Source of the DNA: Thermoanaerobaculales bacterium
Lineage (GTDB): Bacteria; Acidobacteriota; Thermoanaerobaculia; Thermoanaerobaculales; Sulfomarinibacteraceae
Length of the DNA: 64,000 nucleotides
Direction of reading: 5' to 3'
Assembly (NCBI GenBank): GCA_035358815.1
Contig: DAOPQC010000001.1
Span: 404,720-468,719, forward strand
A program made the position numbers and the translations under genes. This document shows positions 24,330-33,422 of the stretch, piece by piece (the stretch's first letter is position 1; the number at the start of each line of letters is the position of its first letter). The notes below the pieces were generated by a model, which worked only from the letters and a program-made list of their open reading frames with translations, had not been told where the DNA came from and searched no databases.

Positions 24330-26189
24330 ATGCGGTCCGCGTTCTGGGTGCTCGCTTCTCTGCTCACCGTCGCCCCTGCGGTGGCGTCGGACGCCCCCGA
24401 GATCGTCATGGGTCCGAACATCCTGGTCAGCCGGGACGGCGACGTCGCCCACGTCGAGCCGATCCTGGCGGTCAACCCGCGCAACCCGGCCAACCTGGTC
24501 GGCGCCGCCATCACCGACACCCGGCCGGAGGGTGGAATGGCTTGCCGGACCTACAGCTCGCTCGACGGGGGCGCGACCTGGAGCGTGTCGGACTTCCCCG
24601 ACCAGGTCGGGTTCGGCGGCGGCGACCCCCAGGTCGTGTTCACGCCGCACGGCACCGCGATCTTCCTCGACCTCGCCTTCGGCTCGATGAGGGACGACAC
24701 CGGCCGCGACCGCGGCGGCATGCACGTCTACCGCTCGACCGACGGCGGCCGGACCTGGGAGTCGACCGTCGACATCTGCTGCTCCAACGACCACCCCCAG
24801 ACCGTGGTCGACACCACCCTCGGCCGGCACGCCGGCCGGATCTACGTCGGCACGCTCTATGGCTACCCGGTGTACACCGTCGGTATCTTCCGCTCCGACG
24901 ACGACGGCCGCAGCTTCATCGGTCCGGTCGAGGCGGCCAACGGCGGCGGCGAGCTCGGCATCAACGTGGTCGACATCCAGATCTTGAGCGACGGCACTCT
25001 GGTGGTGCCCTACGTCGACTTCGAGTTCAAGCCGGAGAAGACGCCGAAGACCGGCTGGACGAGAATGAACATCTGGTTCACCTCCTCGACCGATGGCGGG
25101 CTGACGTTCGCCAAGGGAGTGCGCAGCCACGCCATTGAGGTCAACCTCGACGACCCCGCCTGGCGGCAGGGAGCCGGGGTGCCGGCGATCGCGGCCGACT
25201 CGTCGGCCGGCACGTTCAGGGATCGCCTCTACATGGCGTGGGCCGACATGCGCTTCGGCGCGCCGAGGATCCTGTTCAGCCGCTCGCTCGACCGCGGCCG
25301 CACCTGGACGGAGCCGCGGCTGCTCGACGGCGACGTCCCGGTCGGCAGCCGTCAGTTCATGCCCGAGATGACGGTCAACTCTGCCGGGGTGCTCGGCCTG
25401 CTCTGGCTCGACACCCGGGAGCACGCCGAGGACGGTCTGTTCAACGCCTACTTCACGGCCTCGCTCGACGGCGGCGACACCTTCCTGCCGGCGGTCAAGG
25501 TGTCCTCGGCGCCGTCGGACCACGACGGCCCGGGCAACGTCGCGCTGTCGCCGGGCGTCTCGACGTACAACGGCAAGCTGCACCTGAGCTTCACCTCGGC
25601 GGCGAGCCGCTGGCCGGCGGGCGGCGACTACATCGGCCTCGCCGCCGACCGCACCGGCGCGTTCTGGCCGCTGTGGCCCGACGCGCGCACCGGCACCTTC
25701 CAGCTCTACACCGCCAAGCTGCAGGTGGCACAGGCGGTGAAACCGGCGACCAATGCTGCGGTGGACGTGGCCTCGCCTCCCGCTCCCGAGCCGGCGCCCC
25801 GCACCTCGATGCCGCTGAACGACCTGGTCGAGCTGGTGTTCGACCCGACGCGCTACGACGGCGAGACCGGCACTGCCGAGATCCCGGTCCGCCTGAAGAA
25901 CGTCTCGAAGGAGGCGATCTACCCGCCGATCATCCTCGAGGTCATCGGTTTCGGGTTTGACTTTCCCGGCGAGACGGTTGACGAGTCCAAGATCCCAGTG
26001 GTGGTTGGGGCCGACAACGGGCAGGCCGGCATCGGCGCCCGGTACGGCTTCGACGACGCGCTCGGCAACCTCGGCGAGCTCGCCGCCGGCGCCATCTCCG
26101 GGCCGGTGGTGGTCAAGCTCAAGCTCGCGGACCCGCTCGAGACGCCGGCCGTCCAGCTCGCCGTCACCGGCCAAGTGGATGAGAGATGA
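24330..26189 (+). CDS. Secreted sialidase-fold beta-propeller protein D
   Basis: 619 residues with signal peptide MRSAFWVLASLLTVAPAVAS. Paralog of B and C: mature start IVMGPNILVSRDGDVAHVE, Asp boxes SLDGGATW, STDGGRTW, SDDDGRSF, STDGGLTF, SLDRGRTW, SLDGGDTF, signature RWPAGGDYIGLAADRTGAFWP, and the same C-terminal domain (VELVFDPTRYDG; RLKNVSKEAIYPP). It is closest to B by eye. GGGAGGAGG precedes ATG 24330 by 6 bp; a longer in-frame start exists upstream but lacks a ribosome site and would bury the signal peptide. It overlaps the next gene by ATGA. Enzymatic activity is not established; the sialidase Arg-rich FRIP motif is not seen. Confidence 0.88.
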   Translation: MRSAFWVLASLLTVAPAVASDAPEIVMGPNILVSRDGDVAHVEPILAVNPRNPANLVGAAITDTRPEGGMACRTYSSLDGGATWSVSDFPDQVGFGGGDPQVVFTPHGTAIFLDLAFGSMRDDTGRDRGGMHVYRSTDGGRTWESTVDICCSNDHPQTVVDTTLGRHAGRIYVGTLYGYPVYTVGIFRSDDDGRSFIGPVEAANGGGELGINVVDIQILSDGTLVVPYVDFEFKPEKTPKTGWTRMNIWFTSSTDGGLTFAKGVRSHAIEVNLDDPAWRQGAGVPAIAADSSAGTFRDRLYMAWADMRFGAPRILFSRSLDRGRTWTEPRLLDGDVPVGSRQFMPEMTVNSAGVLGLLWLDTREHAEDGLFNAYFTASLDGGDTFLPAVKVSSAPSDHDGPGNVALSPGVSTYNGKLHLSFTSAASRWPAGGDYIGLAADRTGAFWPLWPDARTGTFQLYTAKLQVAQAVKPATNAAVDVASPPAPEPAPRTSMPLNDLVELVFDPTRYDGETGTAEIPVRLKNVSKEAIYPPIILEVIGFGFDFPGETVDESKIPVVVGADNGQAGIGARYGFDDALGNLGELAAGAISGPVVVKLKLADPLETPAVQLAVTGQVDER

Positions 26190-27547
26190 AGATCGTGCTC
26201 GCATCCGGTGTCGCCTTGACGGCAGTGCTCGGTGTCGGCTGCGGCGGAGCGATCTCGCCCTTCCAAGCGTCGGTGGAGCAGGCGGTCCTCCTCTCGGGGC
26301 CGGAGCACGACTGGGAGCCCGCGCTCGCAGTGGGCCCGGACGGAACGGTGTACGTCACTGCGGGCCGTCGTTCTCCGCGGCCGGATGGCGCCGCGGACGG
26401 CGCTCCCTTCGAGCAGCGGATCGTCATCTGGCGCTCGCCGGACGCGGGTGCGACGTGGGAGGGCCCGTGGCCGGTGTCGGAGGCCGGGGTTTTCCAGGGC
26501 GACCAGCGGGTCGTGGTCGACGACCGCGGCACCGTGCATGTCTCGTACATGGAGGTGGCCGAAGACTCGGACGGAGAGGTCACTGCGCTGCTGCGGCTCG
26601 CCACCTCCCGCGACGGCGGCCGCAGCTTCTCGGTGCAGACGGTGCTGGACCACGACGTCAGCGACAAGCCGGAGCTCGCGGTGGCGCGCGACGGCCGCGA
26701 CATCTCCCTGGTGCTGGAGTCCCGCCCCGGTCCCTCGCTGATGGTCTCTCACGACGGAGGGTCCAGCTGGACCGGGCCGCTCGTCGTGGTCCCGGTACAG
26801 GACCGCGACACCCACTTCTGGCCCACCGGGCTCGCGGTGGCACCCGACGGCCGGCTCTGGTTCTCGGTCCCCTCGATCCCGAATGACGAGCTGCAGGCCG
26901 GCGGACCGTCGACCACGACCCTGCACGTGCTGAGCTCTGACGACTGGGGGGCGAGCTGGCGGGAGTCGATCCTCGGCTCGTCGCCCTGGTCCAGGGGAGG
27001 ATGCGTCCACGAGCCGGAGTGCCGGGTGAAGACCGCCTATCCGGGAGTTGCCGTCGACGCGACCGGCCGCGCCTTCGCGGTGTCCACCGAGGGAAGCGCC
27101 GGGCGGCCGTACCGGCTGGTGCTGCGCACGTCCACCGACGGCGGTGAGACCTGGTCGGCGCCGTACCCGGTCAGCGAGGCGCCGCGGCCGTCCTCGGGCG
27201 ACCTCGCGGACCACGACTATCCGATGGTGGCGGCGGCCGGTGACGGCCGGGCATGCGTGGCCTGGGTGGACGACCGCACCGGGGCCCGGAGCATGTGGGC
27301 GCGGTGCACGGCCGACGGCGGCACGACCTGGGGCGAGGAGCTGCTGCTGTCCAACGTGGCGAGCGCCCAGGGCCACACCACCAATGACGGCTTCGCGGTG
27401 TTCTACGGTGACTACGGCGGCATCGCGCTGACCGACGACGGGCGCCTCTACGTGGCCTGGGGCGCTGCGTCGACCATGGACGGGCCGGGTGCGGTGTGGG
27501 TCGCTTCGGCCGGTGTCTTTCCCCCAACCGGACAGGAACGCGGATGA
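26186..27547 (+). CDS. BNR/sialidase-fold beta-propeller, probable lipoprotein
   Basis: 453 residues, starting at the ATG that overlaps the stop of propeller D. The N-terminus MKIVLASGVALTAVLGVGCGG resembles a lipoprotein signal with Cys19, although Gly at -3 is atypical of a lipobox. Asp-box-like repeats: SPDAGATW, SRDGGRSF, SHDGGSSW, SDDWGASW, STDGGETW, TADGGTTW. It has one propeller domain and lacks the extra C-terminal domain of proteins A-D, so it is a distant relative. It may be anchored in the outer or inner membrane near the TonB receptor. Role unknown. Confidence 0.82.
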   Translation: MKIVLASGVALTAVLGVGCGGAISPFQASVEQAVLLSGPEHDWEPALAVGPDGTVYVTAGRRSPRPDGAADGAPFEQRIVIWRSPDAGATWEGPWPVSEAGVFQGDQRVVVDDRGTVHVSYMEVAEDSDGEVTALLRLATSRDGGRSFSVQTVLDHDVSDKPELAVARDGRDISLVLESRPGPSLMVSHDGGSSWTGPLVVVPVQDRDTHFWPTGLAVAPDGRLWFSVPSIPNDELQAGGPSTTTLHVLSSDDWGASWRESILGSSPWSRGGCVHEPECRVKTAYPGVAVDATGRAFAVSTEGSAGRPYRLVLRTSTDGGETWSAPYPVSEAPRPSSGDLADHDYPMVAAAGDGRACVAWVDDRTGARSMWARCTADGGTTWGEELLLSNVASAQGHTTNDGFAVFYGDYGGIALTDDGRLYVAWGAASTMDGPGAVWVASAGVFPPTGQERG

Positions 27548-27563
27548 CCCGCTGGAGGCTGAG

Positions 27564-29918
27564 ATGATGACGATTCGAGTCCATGGCGTTTCGTGGGCGC
27601 TGGCCGGGCTGCTGGTCGCCCTGCCGCTCGGGGCGGCGGCGGCGGAGCCGCTCGACCTCGAGCTTGCATACACCCAGAACCAGCTGCGCCGCATGGAGCA
27701 GCCGGACCTCAGCCGGGACGGCCGCTGGCTCGCCTACGAGGTCTTCACCCCGCCCGAGAAGGCCCCGGGGAGCGACCTCGAGGCCGAGCCGCGCTACCTG
27801 CCGAACGGCACGCCGGCGAGCTCGGTCGGCCTGCAGCTGCTCGTGACGAGCGTGGCCGACGGCAACGCCAGGGCGGTGTGCGCCGCCGGACTCAACTGCT
27901 GGCGCCCCTCGATCTCGCCCGACGGGCGGCTGCTCGCCTACTACTCCGACCAGGGCGGCTACCCGCAGCTCTACGTCTACGACCTGGCCGCCGGGACCTC
28001 GCGGCGGGTCTGCGAGGCGCCGGTCAAGGCCAAGCTGTGGGCGGTCGACAAGCCGCTGTGGAGCCCCGACGGGACAGTCGTCTACGTGCCGCTGGCGCCC
28101 GGCCTCGCACCTCCCGAGCCGCCGGAGAAGGCCGCGGCCGCCGAGAAGGCGCAGGGCCCGACCGTCACCGTCTACCGCACCAAGGCAGCGGCCGCGGCTG
28201 AGGAGGCCCCACCCGAGGCGAGCCCGATGACTGAGTTCTGGATCAAGGAGAACAACTCCGAGATCGCCGAGGTCGACGTGGAGAGCGGCGCGGTGCGGGT
28301 GGTCGCCGCCGCCGGCAGCGAGCCCCGGCCGACCTTCTTCACGCTGTCGCCCGACGACCGGTGGATCGCGTACTCCTCGATTTTCAGGGCGACCGGCGAG
28401 TCGAGCTCGACCTTCGTGTACGACATCGCGGTGGCGCCCACGGCCGGCGGCGACCGGATCGTCGTCGCGACCGACGTGGAGGCCACCGATCGCTTCTACG
28501 ACGGCACCGAGTGGCTGTGGAGCCCGGACGGCCGGCGGCTCGCCTTCACCAGGGGCAAGCGGCTGTGGGTGGTCGACTTCTCCGCGAACGGGCCGGGCGA
28601 GCCGCGGAAGCTGGCCGACGAGCTCGGCGACCTCAACGACCTGCCGCTCGCCTTCACCGCCGACGGCAGCGCGATCCTGGTCGGCCTGATGCCGGCCGGC
28701 GCGGTCGCCTACTACAGCGTGCCGTCGACCGAGCTCGCCCTGGTACCGGTCGGCGGCGGTGCGGCGACGAGGTTCGAGGCCGCCGGCACGCCGGTGAAGG
28801 CCGGCGCGGCGACACTCTGGCAGCCCGAGCCTGGCGCGATCCACCTCATCCGGACCGCCGAGGGATCCGCCGAGCGGACGATCGTGCGCCGCGACCTCGC
28901 CACCGGCGCGGAGCGCGTGCTGTGGCGTGGCCCGGGCCGGATCGGCGTGATCGGAGTGGGCGCTGGCGGCGAGGAGATCGTGGCCCGCTTCGAGAACCTG
29001 ACGACGCCGCCCGACTTCTACAGCTTCGAGAAGGGGTTCACGTCGCTGCGCCGAATCACGACCGTCGAGCCGCGGCTCGGCGACGTGACGGTCGGCCCAA
29101 TGGAGATGTTCGAGACGGTGATCCCGACCTTCGACGGGTCGCTGCAGAAGGTGCAGTCGGCCGTCTTCCTGCCGGCCGCGTGGCAGCCCGGGAAGCCCCT
29201 GCCGACCATCGTCTACTTCTACGCCGGCTCGCGGTTCTCGGAGCTGGCGCAGGACTACGGCGGCGGCGCGCCGAACTCGATCCCGGTCCAGATTTTCGCC
29301 ACCCGCGGCTACGCGGTGCTGTTCGTCGACGTGCCATTGAGCCCCCAGGGCGAGACCGGCGGCAACCCGCTCGAGGAGATGACGGATGCGATCCTGGCCC
29401 AGGTCTACCAGGCAGCCGCCCGAGGCTTCGTCGATCTCGATCGGGTGGCCATCACCGGCCAGTCGTACGGCGGCTACGGCACCGCCGCGGTGGTCAGCCA
29501 CACCAACCTGTTCCGGGCGGCGATGGCCCTCGACGGGGTCTACGACCTGGCGTCCGGCTTCGCCACGATGGGCCCCGACGGCGACACCTTCAGCTTCGTC
29601 TGGTCGGAAACCGGGCAGGGCCGGATGGGCACCCACCCGTGGGCCAACCTCCAGCGATATCTCACGAACTCGCCCTACTTCCGCGCCGACCGGATCCACA
29701 CCCCGCTGCTGCTCATCCACGGCGCCATCGACAAGACCTGCCCGGTCGAGCAGGCCGAGCAGATGTACAACGCGCTGAAGCGGCTCGACCGGACGGCCGA
29801 GCTCGCGGTCTACGCCGGCGAGGGGCATGTCCCGGGTGACTGGTCGCTGGTCAACGCCGTCGACGCGACCCAGCGCATGCTATCGTGGCTCGAGCGCTAC
29901 ATGACAGCCGAGGAGTAG
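27564..29918 (+). CDS. Secreted S9-family prolyl oligopeptidase-like serine peptidase (2)
   Basis: 784 residues with signal peptide to about 23 (LAGLLVALPLGAAAA-EP), then a beta-propeller with SRDGRWLAYEV, SPDGRLLAYYS and SPDGRRLAFTRG repeats and a C-terminal alpha/beta-hydrolase. Catalytic residues: Ser about 634 (ITGQSYGGYGT), Asp about 723 (HGAIDKTCP) and His about 755 (GEGHVPGDW). GQSYGGY is the textbook S9 nucleophile motif. Predicted to release short peptides in the periplasm or outside. TGGAGG lies upstream of two adjacent ATGs (27564, 27567). It is 16 bp after the lipoprotein gene and 3 bp before the sulfatase-fold gene, in one operon. Confidence 0.92.
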   Translation: MMTIRVHGVSWALAGLLVALPLGAAAAEPLDLELAYTQNQLRRMEQPDLSRDGRWLAYEVFTPPEKAPGSDLEAEPRYLPNGTPASSVGLQLLVTSVADGNARAVCAAGLNCWRPSISPDGRLLAYYSDQGGYPQLYVYDLAAGTSRRVCEAPVKAKLWAVDKPLWSPDGTVVYVPLAPGLAPPEPPEKAAAAEKAQGPTVTVYRTKAAAAAEEAPPEASPMTEFWIKENNSEIAEVDVESGAVRVVAAAGSEPRPTFFTLSPDDRWIAYSSIFRATGESSSTFVYDIAVAPTAGGDRIVVATDVEATDRFYDGTEWLWSPDGRRLAFTRGKRLWVVDFSANGPGEPRKLADELGDLNDLPLAFTADGSAILVGLMPAGAVAYYSVPSTELALVPVGGGAATRFEAAGTPVKAGAATLWQPEPGAIHLIRTAEGSAERTIVRRDLATGAERVLWRGPGRIGVIGVGAGGEEIVARFENLTTPPDFYSFEKGFTSLRRITTVEPRLGDVTVGPMEMFETVIPTFDGSLQKVQSAVFLPAAWQPGKPLPTIVYFYAGSRFSELAQDYGGGAPNSIPVQIFATRGYAVLFVDVPLSPQGETGGNPLEEMTDAILAQVYQAAARGFVDLDRVAITGQSYGGYGTAAVVSHTNLFRAAMALDGVYDLASGFATMGPDGDTFSFVWSETGQGRMGTHPWANLQRYLTNSPYFRADRIHTPLLLIHGAIDKTCPVEQAEQMYNALKRLDRTAELAVYAGEGHVPGDWSLVNAVDATQRMLSWLERYMTAEE

Positions 29919-29921
29919 CAG

Positions 29922-32261
29922 GTGGCGGGAGTGCAGCGCACAGGGACGGCCCGGCTGGTCTCCGTTATCCTGGGGGCGGCGGGCGCCGCCCTCTGGTTGT
30001 GGGCGCCGGGCTGTTCCTCGCCCGCCCCGCCGCCGCCCGGCGGCCTGCTCCTGATCACGCTGGACACGGTTCGCGCCGATCGCATCGGCGCCTACGGGTA
30101 TGCCGACATCGAGACGCCCTTCATCGACGGCCTCGCGGAGCGCGGCGTGCTCTTTGAGCGGGCGCTCACCCCGGTGCCGCTGACGCTGCCGTCGCATGCC
30201 TCGCTGCTCACCGGCACCTATCCTCCGCGGCACGGTGTCCGGAACAACGGTGACTTCAAGGTCCCGCAGGAGCTCACCACCCTGGCCGAGCTGTTCCAGG
30301 CCAAGGGCTTTCGCACCGGGGCCTTCGTCGGGGCCTTCGTGCTCGACCGCCGCTGGGGCCTCGACCAGGGTTTCGAGCACTACTCGGGTGACTTCCAGGT
30401 CCGAGACGTCTCCGAGCTGGTCTCGATCGGCGACCTGCAGCGGAGAGCGGGCGAGGTGGTGGGCGATGCGCTGGCGTGGCTCGACGGGGTCGGTCCCGAA
30501 CAGCCCTTCTTCGCCTGGGTCCACGTGTTCGATCCCCATGATCCCTACGATCCGCCGTCCCCCTACCGCGAGCGCTACAGCGGCCGGCCGTACGTCGGCG
30601 AGATCGCCTACTCGGATGCCGAGCTCGCGCGGCTCGACTCGTGGCTGCAGGCGAGCGGCCGCGCGCCGACGACGATGATGGTCCTCGCCGGCGACCACGG
30701 CGAGAGCCTCGGCGAGCACGGTGAGAACGGGCACGGTCTCTTCCTCTACCAAGCGACCCTGCGCGTGCCCCTGGTCATCGTCGACCCCCTGCGGGGCGGC
30801 GGCGGATCGCGGCGGCCGGAGGTGGTGTCGCTGGTCGACGTCTTCCCGACCTTGTGCGAGCGGTTCGGGCTCGACATCCCAGCCGCTGTCCAGGGGCGCA
30901 GCCTGGCGCCTCTGCTGGGCGGCGGCGGCCGGTGGCAGGAGCGCCCGGTCTACTCGGAGACCTTCTACCCATCCTTCAGCTACGGCTGGAGCCCTCTCAG
31001 CGGCATCCAGGACCGGCGCTACCACTACCTCGAGTCGTCCGAGCCCGAGCTCTACGACCTGGACAGCGACCCGGGCGAGCTGCAGGACCTGGCAGCGTCC
31101 GAGGCGGAGACCGTCGAGCGTCTCCGCGAGGCGCACGCCGTCCTGACCGCGGATCTGGCACGGGATGCCGCCCGGAAAGGGGCGCTCCCGGACCCCGACA
31201 CGGTCGCCAGCCTGGCCGCCCTCGGCTATGCCTCGGGCGCGGCCGAGCCGTCGCTGCCGGCGAGCCGCTCGGGCCTGGTGCCGCCGCGGCAGCGGATCGA
31301 CGTCTACAACCGGCTGGTGGAAGCGAGGCTCGCGCTCAGCGCCGGCGATCTCGAGCTCTCCGAGCAGCTTCTCGGAGAGGCGCTCGCCGGCGACACGGCG
31401 GTCGCCGAGACCTACTCGTTGATCGGCAGGGTGCGGCTGGCCCGGGGCCGCTTCGACGAGGCGGCGGTCATGTTCGAGAAAGGCCTTGCGCACCAGCCCG
31501 GCAGCTTCGCGTTGAGCATGGGACTGGCGACGGCGATGCTCCGGTCGGGGCGCACCGACGAGGCCCTCGAGGTGGTCGCTCGCGCCGCCGAGCAGCGCCC
31601 GGACGAGGCGTGGCCGATGCTCGTGCTCGGCTCGTTCGCCCGCCAGGCCGGCCGGCTCGACGCGGCTGGGCAGGCGCTCGAGCGCGCGCTCGAGCTCGAT
31701 CCGGAGTCGGCCGGCGCCAGCCTCGAGATGGCCGTGGTGGCGCTGGCGCAGGGAGCGGCCGACCGCGCCGGGAAGCAGGCGTCCAGGGCGCTCGAGCTCG
31801 ACCCGCGGTTGCGGGGGGCCCACCTGTGCTTGGCCCAGAGCCTGGAGGCGCGGGGACAGCTCGATGCGGCGATGGCCGAGTACGAGGCGGAGCGCAGCCT
31901 GTCGCCGGCGGACCATCGGCCGGTCTATGGGCTCGCGCGGCTGCACGGCCGAGTCGGGCAAGCGGGCGAGGAGCGGCGGCTGCTCGAGGAGACGATCCGG
32001 CTCGAGCCCGACTTCGTGCCGGCGTACCTTCACCTCGCGCGCAACTACCTGGAGGCGGGGGAGGGGTACCAGGAGGCGATCGAGCTCGCCAACCAGGCGC
32101 TGGCGCGCGGGCCCGCGGGCGCGGACCTGGCGCTGGCGTACTACCTGCTCGCCGACCTCCACAACCGCGTGGGGAACCAGGCGCTGTCCCGGGACTTCGC
32201 GGTGCAGGGAAGAAAGGTTGAACGAGGGCTGCGGGGAGGCGGCAGCGCGCCGCCCCGGTGA
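29922..32261 (+). CDS. Sulfatase-fold hydrolase with C-terminal TPR repeats, probable lipoprotein
   Basis: 779 residues from a GTG start, 3 bp after the S9 peptidase stop with GAGGAG upstream. The N-terminal membrane segment ends in a possible lipid-attachment Cys31 (WAPGCSSP). Residues 43-400 are an alkaline-phosphatase/sulfatase domain: LITLDTVRADRIGAYGY with metal ligand Asp48, and a second metal cluster GDHGESLGEHGENGHG. The catalytic position normally CxPSR (formylglycine precursor) is TLPSH, with Thr88 in place of Cys/Ser, so this is not a classical sulfatase. A Thr nucleophile would fit phosphodiesterase or phosphotransferase relatives. Residues about 440-770 are TPR-like helical repeats. 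The cognate substrate is unknown. Confidence 0.85.
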   Translation: MAGVQRTGTARLVSVILGAAGAALWLWAPGCSSPAPPPPGGLLLITLDTVRADRIGAYGYADIETPFIDGLAERGVLFERALTPVPLTLPSHASLLTGTYPPRHGVRNNGDFKVPQELTTLAELFQAKGFRTGAFVGAFVLDRRWGLDQGFEHYSGDFQVRDVSELVSIGDLQRRAGEVVGDALAWLDGVGPEQPFFAWVHVFDPHDPYDPPSPYRERYSGRPYVGEIAYSDAELARLDSWLQASGRAPTTMMVLAGDHGESLGEHGENGHGLFLYQATLRVPLVIVDPLRGGGGSRRPEVVSLVDVFPTLCERFGLDIPAAVQGRSLAPLLGGGGRWQERPVYSETFYPSFSYGWSPLSGIQDRRYHYLESSEPELYDLDSDPGELQDLAASEAETVERLREAHAVLTADLARDAARKGALPDPDTVASLAALGYASGAAEPSLPASRSGLVPPRQRIDVYNRLVEARLALSAGDLELSEQLLGEALAGDTAVAETYSLIGRVRLARGRFDEAAVMFEKGLAHQPGSFALSMGLATAMLRSGRTDEALEVVARAAEQRPDEAWPMLVLGSFARQAGRLDAAGQALERALELDPESAGASLEMAVVALAQGAADRAGKQASRALELDPRLRGAHLCLAQSLEARGQLDAAMAEYEAERSLSPADHRPVYGLARLHGRVGQAGEERRLLEETIRLEPDFVPAYLHLARNYLEAGEGYQEAIELANQALARGPAGADLALAYYLLADLHNRVGNQALSRDFAVQGRKVERGLRGGGSAPPR

Positions 32262-32279
32262 GGCCGGGAAGGAGTTCAC

Positions 32280-33155
32280 ATGGCACGCTTCGAGTCGACC
32301 GAGAAGTTCCGGGACTTCGTGCTCTCCACCGCCGGCGGCCTCCCGCCCCAGCAGCGGGCGATCGCCGACTTCCTGGTGCAGCACCTCGAGGAGGTGCCGT
32401 TCCTCGCGGTGCCGGAGCTGGCCGATCTGACCGAGGTCTCGGAAGCGACGATCGTCCGCTTCGCCCAGAGCCTCGGGTTTCGAGGCTACCGGGACCTCAA
32501 GATCGAGCTGCTGCAGCTGCCCAACGCTGCGGAGCAGCGTCCGGAGCTCGAGCCTCCGGCGCCCGACAGCCCCCGCAACGTCCTGCTGTCGGTGGCGCGC
32601 CTGGAGACGGACAACATCCGCGCCACGGTCGTGCTCAACCCGGTGGAGTCGATCGAGCGTGTGGCGGATCTGCTGCGCAGCGCCGACCACACCTACGTCT
32701 TCGGCATGGGAGTGTCGGCGCCTCTGATCGCGATGGCGAGATACATCTTCACCGAGGTCGGTGTGCGCTGTACGGCGCTCTCCGGTGACTTCACCTCGCC
32801 GTCCGAGCAGGCGTTCGCGCTGCGGGCGTCGGACCTGCTGCTGGTGATCTCGCTGCCGCCCTACTCACGCCAGACCCTGGACATGCTGAAGGTGGCACAG
32901 GATCGCGGAACGACCACTATCGCAGTCACCGACAGCCTCGCCTCTCCGGCGGCGGGCCTGGCGACGTGGACGCTGCCGGTGCGCACCCACAACATGATGT
33001 TCACGAACGCCGTCGCCGCGATCATCGTTCTCCTCAACGCCATCGCCACCCAGTACGCGGTGCGCCACCGGGCGCATTCCCTGGAGGCGTTCGCGCACAT
33101 GAGCAAGATCATGGCGAGCAGCCCCGACGTCGCCGAGACGGAGAGCGACGGGTAG
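32280..33155 (+). CDS. RpiR/MurR-family transcriptional regulator (HTH_6 + SIS)
   Basis: 291 residues. An N-terminal HTH_6 domain (about 5-85: QQRAIADFLVQHLEEVPFLAVPELADLTEVSEATIVRFAQSLGF, a typical RpiR recognition helix) is followed by a SIS phosphosugar-binding domain (about 125-265, with YVFGMGVSAPL and LLVISLPPYSRQT). Family members repress or activate genes in response to phosphorylated sugars or aminosugars. AAGGAG ends 5 bp before the ATG. It is the last gene of the TonB receptor unit, 18 bp after the sulfatase-fold gene, and the only specific DNA-binding regulator in the cluster. It is therefore the natural candidate to bind the two ATGAAA-N5-TTTCAT palindromes (inference). Confidence 0.92.
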   Translation: MARFESTEKFRDFVLSTAGGLPPQQRAIADFLVQHLEEVPFLAVPELADLTEVSEATIVRFAQSLGFRGYRDLKIELLQLPNAAEQRPELEPPAPDSPRNVLLSVARLETDNIRATVVLNPVESIERVADLLRSADHTYVFGMGVSAPLIAMARYIFTEVGVRCTALSGDFTSPSEQAFALRASDLLLVISLPPYSRQTLDMLKVAQDRGTTTIAVTDSLASPAAGLATWTLPVRTHNMMFTNAVAAIIVLLNAIATQYAVRHRAHSLEAFAHMSKIMASSPDVAETESDG

Positions 33156-33422
33156 GCTGGGCGCGCTGGGCCCGGGCGCGCGCGCCGGCACCCCCGCGAA
33201 GGCTGGCAGTTGGCCGTTGTCGAGAGCCGGGCGGTCGCCGGCCGGCCGGCGCGCAGGGGCCGCAGCGCCGACGCGCGCACCGGCGGGCGCAGGCGTGACG
33301 CCGCGCGGAAGTCCGTGTACCATGGGTGCCAATCGAAGGGGTTGCAGCGGAGGGCCTGAATCGGGTGAGTGCCGAGAACGCTGTTGCGGGGTGATGGCTC
33401 CGCGGCAGAAGGGGGGATATCG

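Noticed and set aside
9364..26189. Calling proteins A-D exo-alpha-sialidases and the cluster a sialic-acid utilisation locus
   Set aside because: Only the Asp-box propeller fold is supported. The FRIP motif is not seen, and no nan transport or catabolic genes (aldolase, kinase, epimerase) are present.
33236..33251. 16-bp perfect palindrome CGCCGGCCGGCCGGCG before phoD
   Set aside because: Pure G/C alternation in a GC-rich gap with no loop and no positional relation to a promoter; expected by chance in such sequence.
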